Assembly: GCF_963169125.1 (NCBI RefSeq)
Contig: NC_084794.1
Location: 153,150,858-153,214,857 of the forward strand
DNA length: 64,000 nucleotides
Direction: 5' to 3'
Source of the DNA: Humulus lupulus
Lineage: Eukaryota > Streptophyta > Magnoliopsida > Rosales > Cannabaceae
This document shows positions 55,400 to 64,000 of the stretch, piece after piece; positions within the stretch are counted from its first letter, which is position 1, and each line of letters opens with the position of its first letter. The position numbers were made by a program, and so were the translations under genes. The notes beneath the pieces were generated by a model, which saw only the letters and a program-made list of their open reading frames with translations, did not search any database and was not told where the DNA came from.

Positions 55400-58351
55400 G
55401 CTGCCACGACCTCCTTCTCCTGGGCTGCCCTAGCCTCTTATGCCCCAAGATGCACCTCGAGTTTTGTCTTCATGTTGAGGTCCTCAGTGATTGAGAGATC
55501 CATGTCTCTGTTGCTCTGCCATGTATCAAAGAGTGTATCATCGGCCATTACATCGAGGTCCTTCTCCAGTTCTTCAGTTTGGCGACGACGGTCTTCTGCA
55601 ACTTTCATGGTTTTCTCCAGCTCCTCGGCACGGGCTAGAGACTCCGATCGACTCAACTCGAGCTCTTCGCAAGCTTTTTTCAACTCCTCCTCCACGACCC
55701 GGGTGTGGCCTGTAGTATCTTCTAGCAAATTAGAGGAAGGTTCCTCCAAAGTGGATAGCTTCGACCGCTCGGTGGCTTGTAGTCCTCCACCTCGCGGACA
55801 TGGGCTCTTGTGTCCTCCACTTCTTTCTGGAGCCGCGAGTGTTCTTCTAAGGGGACCATGGTCTCCGGAGCTGAGCTAGTTCTTCCTGAGCCCGAGCAAG
55901 CTTCGCCTGAGCCTTTTTTAGCTTAAAGGACTACATCAGCACGATGTCCCCGAACCGTTGGTTGAGGGCCACAGTTTGTCAAATCAAAGTATCAAATAAG
56001 CCAAAAGGATAGAGAAATAAACACTGAATTGAGGTAAAAATTAGGAGACTTACCCTCAAGGAAGAATGACAGCTGGTGGCTATCAGCAAAACCTCGTTAT
56101 CGCTACCACAATGGGTGAAGCTGCTAGAAGGAATCTCGCATAAGGACCCCGCTAACCTTTGTACGAGCTATGTGCCAAGCAGAACGACCTTATCTCCTAT
56201 TCCCCCCATGAGGAGAGGATCCAACTCCTCGCGGAAAGGAGGAATAACATGATTCTTTGGACAACCCTCGCGCAGAGATTCAGCGAGGAGATTGAAGTCG
56301 TTGTTGCCCTCCTCGATGCAGGCGTTGTAGTACTCAAAGACCTGCCTGTGCACCTCCCATTCCTCCCCGTCATAGTATTCCGAGAAGAATATCAACCGAG
56401 GTACCTTGGCTGGAGGGAAGTCAGGCATGTTGGAAGGGATTTTGTTACCCTTCCCAGAGAATCCCCCATCTTGAGGGGAGGAAGCCTCAAGGTCAATGAC
56501 CTCGCCAAGAGCCATCGTGCTTGGGTTGAGGACTGGTAGCAGTCGTAGAGGATGCTTGGGTAACCAGGGCTGGAGCTGAGCGACCAGGGGTGTGGGCACT
56601 GCGGTTGATGTCGTCGGGACGTCTATCTCAAAGAGTCTCGACACCCTCTAATGCTTCAACCTAACTAGGTCAGACAAGCCCATGCTTTATACACAAAGGA
56701 AACAAACTGATTAGTCCCTCAGAAGGAAAGGAAAACCAAAACAAATAAAAACATGTGAGAGACCAAGTATAAATCTCCTTGAGAGCCCCACCATGATCAG
56801 GCTCCAAGGAGTGTAGGACAAAATGTGTGAATTCGCTGATTAGTCGGCCCATCTCCTACATCAAATTGGTCTCGTACTGAAAAAAGCATGTGGCATGCAT
56901 GGTCGTCATCTCGTTAAGAGGCACGAAACCTTGGGGATGTATCTTCCTCCTTGGATTGTGGGGGAACACATCGATGAGGTCCTGGTAGTCTTGATACTCC
57001 TCCTCAGACCAACGACGCCCTGAGACTTGACCGTACTAAATAAGCAAGGGAGAAAGTGATGAATGGTCTAGACTAGTTCCCCCCCTTACATGCTTAGCAT
57101 AATGAAGGACAATTGGGGATTTACCTTGAGGCAAGGAAGACGAACCAATCCCCGCCTTGAGCTCTACCTCAAGCTCTTCATCTTCCTTCGCCTCCGTAGC
57201 TGCCTTGATGGCGAGGACGCTCTCCGCGTGCCCCTCACGACGGTGCTGCGTGTATTGAAATTGCACCTTGGTTGCCACATAGTCTGTGTGGAGCCTCACC
57301 ACCTACAGAGATTGCTTCGAGTCTCAGAATTTGGTAAGGACCACCGGGCTTATGCTCTGCCCCGCCTGCAATAGCCATACTGTCAGAGATGGGCATTGAT
57401 GATGAGGAAAGGGAATCCAAATCCTCGTCACGAAGTGTGTTAATTACCTGAAGCCTTTCATCAAAGGAGTCAATGAAAGGTGTGCGATGATAAGAACCTG
57501 GTGAGAAATGTTTTTAAGATCAAGGATCAGTTACAAGCCCAATGCTATCAGATGAAATTATGAGAGGACAAAGGTGCTTAGTCTAGGAGTAGGGTAGGAT
57601 TGGTCCTTGTTGAGAGCCCATTCGCCCAGAATAATTGGTCCTTATAGTTCCAAACATGATTCTCGTTGCTGCTCGAAGCTTTGTAGTTTCTCCCTGGAAT
57701 CGTGTGCTTCATCAGGGTGTAGTACCCACCTTTTCCCCCCTTCTTTGAACACTGTTGAAAGCTGTAGATGTACGATATTTCGGCGGGGGACAGGGTGGGC
57801 TAGTTTTGCCTCTTGTACAAAATGTAAAGTTCCGCCAGTACCTGATATCCATTTGGGAACAACTAGAAGGGAGCTATGCCGATAAACTTGAGGAAGTCGA
57901 CATAGTACTGGTGCAATGGCAGGGTTGCACTAGTCTGGAGATGGGAGGCACTCTAGGACCCGAGCCCATGAATGCTCTTGTGCACCCACTCGTCCTCTCG
58001 AGACAGGCGCATAAGCATATCACTAGCATCCACCCCATAGTGGTCAAGAATCCTCTCCAAGGCAACTTGGTGTTGTAGCTTGATGGGGATGTCCTTCGTC
58101 TCAAACCCCACGATAGGGTAGGTGTTGTTCGACGGTGTTGGGCCTGCATTGGCCTCTTCTGTTGAGAGGTCGGCTCGAAGAGGTCTCGTCGCCACCGGGT
58201 CGGAGCCCTCTCGTACTATGAGGGCTTGACTGCTACCAGCTACTTGCTTCCCCTTCTAGAGGTGTTGCCCCGCTTCTCGGGCCATTTGAAGGATCTAGGC
58301 GTCAAATGCGTATAATCCGTGTTTATGTAATTGGTGAAGCTCCTCGGACAT
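55400..58351 (-). pseudogene. Antisense gene of the Tat element (gypsy-type transposon protein, PF04195-like)
   Basis: Minus strand, opposite to gag-pol. It starts at the ATG at 58349-58351 (MSEELHQLHKHGLYAFDA). The frame can be followed to about 57600 through five TAG codons: KDIPIKLQHQVALERILDHY, LHQYYVDFLKFIGIAPF, then YQVLAELYILY, SPAEISYIYSF and NYKASSSNENHVWNYKDQLF. This layout resembles the plant 'putative gypsy-type transposon' domain. Further pieces are at 57036-57302 and 56168-56644 (acidic/hydrophobic, separated by likely introns). The end (55438-55749) is a Glu/Lys-rich coiled coil (VVEEELKKACEELELSRSES). Function unknown; Tat elements often carry such an extra antisense gene. Confidence 0.65.
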
Positions 58352-59320
58352 CTGAAACAACAAACAAAGTAGTTAGCACCTTGTCTCGAAGAAATATGAG
58401 TCAAAGGGAGAATCCTTAAGACTACTGTTTGGGGAGGAGAAGAAAGAATTTCTAAAGGCCTAGGATGTCCTCCGGGCAGAAAAATTAGCACCGGAGAACA
58501 CCACTGGAACTTATGAACACTGCCGGTATCTAGGGATTTTCCATATTCTGGTCGAGTGTCCAGAAAGGAAAAATTTACCCAAGGCAGGCAATAGACTATT
58601 TTGGCCACTCCTAACACCAAAATGCACCTAAAAAGACTTGTAAAGGGTCAAAACTTCCCCTCAAAATACCACAAAAAATCCATTCCTAAGCATGCATCTA
58701 AATTCCCAAATTAAACCCAATGAAAACACGAAACCAGTAAATACTTACTCGAGATGTAGTGAAAGTAAGTGTTGAAACGAGTTATGACTCTGAAGAATTG
58801 CTTGTCATTCGCCTAGAAGTACGATGACTCTCGCCAATCGTCCAGATTTGCAGAAGAAACTATGGAACTATTGAAGGACTGGGAAGATTAAGGAAGAAGA
58901 CAAAGTGTTGGAGGTTTCAGATTTCAAATGGTAAGAGTGTTTGTTGAAAGACGGTTATCGAGCTTTATACTAAAAAATTTGAGGGGAAGCAACTACACCC
59001 TGACTGTTGGATTACCCATGACATAGGCACTCGAGAGTAATCCAACGGTCAGATCCTAAAAGACACGGATCGTGATCATTAGCCTTGGGAAACGACGTCT
59101 TGGGTATGGAGAGAAAAGACACCTAGGGTACGAAGTAGAAGTTTTGAGTAGTGGAATGGACTTCTCATTAATTGCACAAATTGATGGGCCAAGCAATAAG
59201 GAGTCAACACGTGGCACGAACTTTTTAGAATAGTCAGAAGAAGCCCAAACGTCAACTCCCGAAGACCTTCTTGGATTACTCTTCAATCTAAGTCTCCACT
59301 GTCCGAGGACGAGTGAAGAG
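58352..59320. other. Region upstream of the Tat antisense gene
   Basis: This holds the presumed promoter and leader of the minus-strand gene. There is no TATA box that I would defend and no further domain; frames at 58240-58620 and 59056-59286 lack recognisable motifs. Confidence 0.4.
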
Positions 59321-59332
59321 TTGGGGGGAAAA
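59321..59332 (+). other. Polypurine tract of the Tat element
   Basis: TTGGGGGGAAAA directly before the 3' LTR, the expected site for priming plus-strand DNA synthesis. Confidence 0.75.
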
Positions 59333-60228
59333 TGTTGTCTGTGTTTTGATCATCCAACACGTGGCAATTGGGAGTAATCAGCAACATGCCATGGAGTCCT
59401 CGGAATGCGAGTTCCTTGATGTGGTCTAGTCCGGTCCAATCAAGGATATCTCTAGATGAGGCTATGTCTTGAGATTTTCTCTTAGGCAAGGGTGTCTTCT
59501 GGTGAGGCCATGTTTCAAGCCAGTCTCCTTGAATACCTACAGGTGAGGCCATGTCCCAAGGTCTTCCCTCGGGGAGAGGATGTCTCCAAGTGAGGTCACG
59601 CCCTAAGGGCCATTTTTTACTTGGGCTTTCTCCAAGTCTAGGACTTCGGTCCTCGGGCCTAGGAGTAATGCCATGTGTCAATCACTGTAGGTGTGGGCCT
59701 TAAAAGGATCATCTGACAACTTTTGGTGATCCTCGATTAGTGGTGTTGAGTTCGTACACTCAAAAATCGGCATTTTCCACAACGCCGCCTAACATGCGCC
59801 ACACCCTGACAGTCACATATATGTTCCCCATAAAATTGGTGTGTGACTTTCTGCAATGGGCCCCGTAGAATCTGGGGTGGCCAAAGTTTTTATTGTAACA
59901 CATGCCTTTGTGTATTAACTTAACATTAATACCATAATATTTATGAGAGATAATTAGCACTAATGACCCCAACCTCTATAAATAGGTCTAGGGTATCTCC
60001 TTGTGGGGAGTTCGGTTTTTTAGAGAGAGAAACTCTGTACTCAGTGCAATATATATGCTGCCTGAGAATCACCATTGAATCTTGCTACCTTAAGCTTCAA
60101 GATCACTAAATAATAAAGACTCGTGGAGTAAGGTTCTTTTATAACCTGAACCACATAAAACCTTGTGTTATCCCATTTTTATCCTTTAATCTCTCAGATT
60201 AGGTTGGCAGGGAAAAAGGCAGTTAATA
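59333..60228 (+). repeat. 3' LTR of the Tat element (896 bp)
   Basis: Starts TGTTGTCTGTG and ends GGCAGTTAATA. The TATA box is at 59977-59984. Relative to the 5' LTR there are many transitions, about 20 differences in the first 160 bases. Confidence 0.9.
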
Positions 60229-60233
60229 GGCAC

Positions 60234-61160
60234 AAAATGGTCTTCCAAAAGGATGAGAGAAAATGTAGAGACAAAGTGTAGAAAAGATGATAGTAACCAA
60301 AAATTAAGTATGCCAAAAATGTTCTTGAAATTCCCTATTCATAGCCAAATTGAGAGTACTAAAATAATCAATTTAAATTGATTAAATGAATAGTAATATG
60401 GCATGTAGAGGTAAATTTTAGGGTGTAATGATGAATTTGGTGGTAAAATATGTAGAAAAGTTGGGTAAAACAAAATGGCACTTGGGCAGAATGGGGCAAG
60501 GGGATAAGGGGACAATTGTGGGCTCAATAAAAATTTGCAGGCTGCTGGTTGTGGGCTCAGGTGGCTAGGTCGTGGGCTTGAAGGCAGGCCCGTGTGAGGA
60601 GAAGGGAGGCTGGGAGGTGGCTGAGGCGGGCTGGGCCGTGGGCTTGGAGGCAGGCCTAGACGGAGGTGGGAGCAGTTGGAGGCAGGCTGGGTTGGTGTGG
60701 TGGGCTTGTAAACCTTCTCTTTTGGCTTTTCATAAATGCCAATTTTCTTGTTATTTTTCACATTTAACTTATTTCTTTTTCATAATTCATAGCACCGAAA
60801 TTCAAATTAAAACCCTACAAAAATAAAAATAAATTAAGTTAAAAACTAAGTATTTTGAATAATAAAATATACAACATAAGTTCCATGAAAATATTAATTA
60901 AAAATTAATTTAATTTGACATTTAAGTTCAATAAAATTACATTTTTAACTTTTAATCTGACAACACTAATTTCAAATAATTAAACTATAATATATTACAA
61001 TAAAATATCTATAAAAACATATAAAAATCTATAAAATTAAAATAAACCTAATAAATTCAAAATTACTTAAAAACTTAATAAATTACTTAAAATTCTTAAG
61101 AACTAAGCAACAATTAGCATATAAAATGTGATAAAACAATTATATTTTGTAGAGTTATCA
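60234..61160 (-). repeat. Athila-type LTR, right portion of the split copy
   Basis: Aligns with 13290-14304 of the solo LTR (for example TAAAATAATCAATTTAAATT and AGGGTGTAATGAT) and ends TGTAGAGTTATCA at 61160. It continues the piece at 44262-45097. Confidence 0.75.
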
Positions 61161-61740
61161 TAAATGATACTTTTTTTTAACTTAGAATATTTGCTTTATT
61201 TGAGTGAATTTTTTAGAGAATTAAAGAAAGTTTGTATTTTAATTTTATTATTTTTCATATCTTTCTTAAATTATTTTGTGAAATACTTGTGCTTACTATT
61301 TAATCATGTCCAACTAAGTTTTTATTTAGTTAAGGTTGATTTCAAGGCCCTAAATATGTTTTCTTTTATTTATTAATGATTATGATTTTCTATGATTATT
61401 GATATGAATTGTGTTCTTATCTCATTTATGTGGACACTAGATAGGGTTTAACATAAATCTAATACTATTTTAGAATTGATATTCACATAATAGTCTAGGA
61501 TTCTAAGTGTTTGTGGTAAATTATGTTTAAAGATTAGGTCAAAGTTTTCTTTAATTGTGATTAAAAACATAACCTAAGTTGAATGAATCACACTTGTTGA
61601 ATTTATTGCTTAGATCAATCTATCTGTAAAAAATATATTGTTTTCACCAGGTTGATCCTTTGGTGCTATTTTAGGTTATTTAGTGAAAATAAGTAGCCAA
61701 TAGTGCTTACCTTTGATTAATTTGCATAAGAGAGATTGGT
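61161..61740. other. Unassigned AT-rich DNA
   Basis: No repeat ends or domain. It may be upstream sequence of the copia relic that follows, but nothing in it proves this. Confidence 0.4.
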
Positions 61741-61919
61741 AAGGATAAGAAAGATAACAAGGCCAAGAAGTCACCTAAGGCCAAGGAGAACAAGAAAGAC
61801 AACAACTTCAAAAAGAAAGAACCCAAGGGGAAGTATTTCCACTTTGGAGTTGAAGGACACTAGATGAGAAATTGTAACAAGTATCTCGTTGAGGTGAAAA
61901 AGAAAGGTAAATCTAATTT
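61741..61919 (+). pseudogene. Ty1/copia Gag zinc-knuckle relic
   Basis: Reads KDNKAKKSPKAKENKKDN, then KKKEPKGKYFHFGVEGH, a TAG, and MRNCNKYLVEVKKKGKS. The Lys-rich lead-in and the H-x-G-V-E-G-H...R-N-C spacing are those of copia Gag zinc knuckles. The first two Cys (C-F-H-C in the family) are Tyr and Phe here, and the Trp after the His is a stop. Only this short piece remains; it is cut on the right by an LTR fragment. Confidence 0.72.
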
Positions 61920-62206
61920 TGTAACACCCTACTATCCTAGAGTTGTTACCATGTGATTTTAAAATGTGCCTTTAGCTCGCTGATCGAGGTATTAGACCAA
62001 AAAGTGTGATTAAAGCAAAATAAAGACTCATTTAATGCAACTTTAATAGAAAAGGTTGGACATTCATTTAGATCATAAAAGTGTTACATTGGGATCCCAA
62101 AATACTGTTTTGAAATATATTTACATTCCAAGAGTTAGGGTACAGTCAACCTAAGCAACAAAATCAAATGTTTATAATGTGTCCCTCAAAACAATCACAG
62201 TCTTGG
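61920..62206 (+). repeat. Truncated LTR of the family at 24208-26600
   Basis: Starts TGTAACACCCTACTATCCTA and follows 24208-24500 through TGGGATCCCAAAATACTGTT to about GGCGGCT (62206), then breaks into CACTA-like sequence. It entered the copia relic. The outer end shown is the one that is the 3' end in the minus-oriented copy. Confidence 0.75.
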
Positions 62207-62654
62207 CGGCTACAAAACTAGAAATATAGGCTTTTACTTTGTTTTTTACACATAGAATATAAAAAAATGAAGTAAAAACCTTTCAATGGGTTTTTACTTC
62301 GCTTTTGGGAATGGTAGTACATAAAAATAGTCTATTACTTCGGTTTCTTAAAAAAATAAAGTTAAAATAGAAAATAGACAAGGGCCATATTTGGTTTTCA
62401 CACTATATTGGGGATTTTCACTTCGGTTTTTATGAAAAAACCGAAGTGAAAAGTGGAGCAAACCAAACGCGGCCCTGAAGGCTTTTACTTCGGTTCTTAT
62501 ATAAAAACCGAAGTAGAAAGGGTACTTTCTACTTCGGTTTTTTATATAAGAACCGAAGAAGTTTTAATACCCTTAATATATAGCTCTCACGCCTCATTCG
62601 TCTCTCTGAAGAAAAAATCCCAAACGCCAAACTCATAAAACCTCCATTGTGGTC
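62207..62654. mobile_element. CACTA-like terminal region with CTTCGGTTTTTATA palindromes
   Basis: After CTAGAAATATAGGCTTTTAC come repeated units of TTACTTCGGTTYTTATATAA and their complements. A smaller imperfect inverted repeat (AGGGCCATATTTGG...CCAAACGCGGCCCT, 62381-62476) may be a nested MITE. No clean CACTA end is visible, and the right side is cut by the solo LTR. Confidence 0.5.
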
Positions 62655-63656
62655 CGTTGACCGCGTTTTTGGCCAACGACGTGAGAACGTCAAAAGCGAT
62701 GAAACCTTCAAGAGAAATAAAACGAAACAGACGGGTTTGAAAAGAAAATAAATAACGCGCGTAATTTTTATAGTGGTTCAGCCCCAATATGTTGGTAATA
62801 GCCTAATCCACTTAGAGTTGTGATTATAGATCTGCGCTCAAGATCAGATGAACTGAGCCAACTGAGTTTCTTCAGTACAGATTACAAGAATACAAGAATT
62901 CTTTCAGATACAAGCACTTTCTCTCTCTAGAAAACTCAGACCCAAAATTTCCCAAAAGTCCCTTTCTGATCTCATAAGCCATGTATTTATAGGCTTAGGA
63001 TCATACATCTGCTCTCCCCTAGAATCGAGATATTTCATTATATTTATTATATTTAAATTACAAAAATATTCAAAATGTAACAGAACTCCCAATTTGTGGG
63101 AAGAATAAGAGATTCCCGCGTATGCCAAGACCAATTCTTGTTGAAGCTGTTTCTGGGAATCTTGACGTAGTCTGTTCTACCTGGTTGATGAATATCACCT
63201 TCTGGTCGGCCATACCTCTACTGGATAGTCACACACTTGGCTGGTAGGACACACACTCCTCTGGTCTAACATGGCACTCTGGTCTAGCATGCCATGTCTC
63301 TGGTCTAACATGACACTCTGGTCTAGCATGCCATATCTCTCGTCTAACATGGCACTCTGGTCTAGCATGCCATGTCTCTGGTCTAACATGGCACTCTTGT
63401 CTAGCATGCCATATCTCTCGTCTAACATGGCACTCTGGTCTAACATGGCACTCTGGTCTAGCATGCCATATCTCTCGTCTAACATGGCACTCTGGTCTAG
63501 CATGGCTTACTGAGCTACTCCTAAGCCAAGTCACTTTATCACAACTCTGAGGAGCCAATATATTTATTGACTTATTAATGTGTCTTTTACGGACTATGTA
63601 CTGCCACTTGTCACCTCTATTGCCACGCCATCAATCTCCATTTTTTGGGGATAACA
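62655..63656 (-). repeat. Tat-like solo LTR (1002 bp) with internal tandem repeats
   Basis: Minus strand starts TGTTATCCCCAAAAAATGG at 63656 and ends at 62655 (GGTCAACG, last base changed). TGGTC flanks it at 62650-62654 and 63657-63661. It shares the GTGGTTCRGCCCCA block (62773-62786) and a TATA box (minus TATAAATA, 62984-62991) with the LTR at 457-1048. It carries the repeat array at 63240-63510. Confidence 0.88.
63240..63510. repeat. Tandem array of about 20-bp units (40-bp dimers)
   Basis: Alternating units GGCACTCTGGTCTARCAT and GCCATRTCTCTSGTCTAACAT, about 13 units in all, in the upstream (U3) part of the solo LTR. They open frames on both strands (repeats of MLDQSAMLDERYG), which are artefacts of periodicity. 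Confidence 0.88.
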
Positions 63657-63661
63657 TGGTC

Positions 63662-64000
63662 ATACTCCCACGAGGGTTTCACTAAATATACCATTTTTTA
63701 TGTTTTTTTTTATCATTTGAAATCATTTTTCTTACTTAAAAATAGAAATATTAGTTCCATTTTTATTTTTGAGGGAGAAAATAAAGACTTTGGGTGTGGG
63801 TATTTTTAGGGTTCGAAAATTAGTATTGTTATTGGACTTTGACTGGTTTTCTTACATTAAAATGTGTTCTTGAGCTTAAAAAAATGTATGAATCACTAAA
63901 TCTTTGTTTGTATGATTTTTTTTTATTTTCTATATTATTTCCAGATTTTTTTTCTTATAGATGTAATGTGTTTATTATATATAGGTTTTAGAGTTGCTAA
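63662..64000. other. Unassigned AT-rich DNA
   Basis: Flank to the right of the solo LTR; continuous with 62.2-62.65 kb before the insertion. No feature seen. Confidence 0.4.

Larger units (their letters stand above)
45098..60228 (+). mobile_element. Ty3/gypsy Tat-lineage retrotransposon (15.1 kb), degenerate
   Basis: Two LTRs (45098-46007 and 59333-60228) flank primer site, gag, protease, RT-RNase H, an extra archaeal-type RNase H, integrase, a long spacer with hairpin modules, an antisense gene and a polypurine tract. GGCAC is at 45093-45097 and 60229-60233. The second RNase H and the antisense gene before the 3' LTR fit the Tat lineage. About 20 differences in the first 160 aligned LTR bases indicate an old insertion. 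It landed in an Athila-type LTR and later received a hAT MITE (53921-54461). Confidence 0.9.

Noticed and set aside
63240..63510. Possible CRISPR-like array
   Set aside because: The units are contiguous tandem repeats without unique spacers, in a plant LTR.
63195..63558. Overlapping repeat-rich frames on both strands (MLDQSAMLDERYG type)
   Set aside because: They come from a 20-bp tandem array whose period leaves several frames open; it is LTR sequence.

Overview
This is a gene-poor, repeat-packed stretch of a land-plant nuclear genome. Its content is LTR retrotransposons of the Ty3/gypsy lineages Tekay (chromovirus), Tat and Athila, CACTA (En/Spm) DNA transposons, and hAT, PIF/Harbinger and Mutator-type MITEs, in an AT-rich background. 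I found no convincing host protein-coding gene, tRNA or rRNA gene. The species cannot be named from the sequence; an AT-rich eudicot fits but is not shown.

Layout. 1-1048: the start of a minus-strand Tat-like element (gag beginning, primer-binding site, 5' LTR) running off the window. 1.7-3.2 kb: foldback MITEs and a CACTA-like terminus. 3196-19326: a minus-strand Tekay element (3' LTR 3196-5702, broken gag-pol to 10277, primer site 11817-11831, 5' LTR 11835-19326). It is itself hit by a non-autonomous CACTA element (10412-11306), an Athila-type solo LTR (12405-14304) and a second Tekay-type solo LTR (14431-17495). 19.7-20.5 kb: an extreme pyrimidine tract. 22.1-30.6 kb: a minus-strand CACTA element whose transposase gene is split by a solo LTR (24208-26600) and whose leader carries another (28519-29450). 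30.9-34.8 kb: MITEs. 34.8-37.7 kb: unassigned, possibly single-copy DNA. 37741-42572: a CACTA element with matching ends and AGT target duplications, carrying a shortened TNPD-type gene and a broken TNPA-type gene. 43.3-61.2 kb: a CACTA end, then an Athila-type LTR split by a 15.1-kb Tat element (45098-60228) with an antisense gene and a hAT MITE. 61.7-63.7 kb: a copia gag relic, an LTR fragment, CACTA-like palindromes and a Tat-like solo LTR stacked in one another.

Almost everything is mobile DNA in decay. Target-site duplications can be read directly for ten insertions: ATA, TAGAG, ATTGG, TCTTG, CTAAC, TAA, AGT, GGCAC, TGGTC, and a near-perfect hAT pair; a near-perfect 9-bp pair flanks a Mutator-type MITE. 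These fix the nesting order. Many in-frame stops sit where the family normally has Gln, and most read TAG, as expected from deamination of methylated CAG sites. The most unusual features are the in-frame shortened TNPD gene, two sets of hairpins whose stems vary but keep pairing (Tekay leader, Tat 3' spacer), and the antisense gene in the Tat element.
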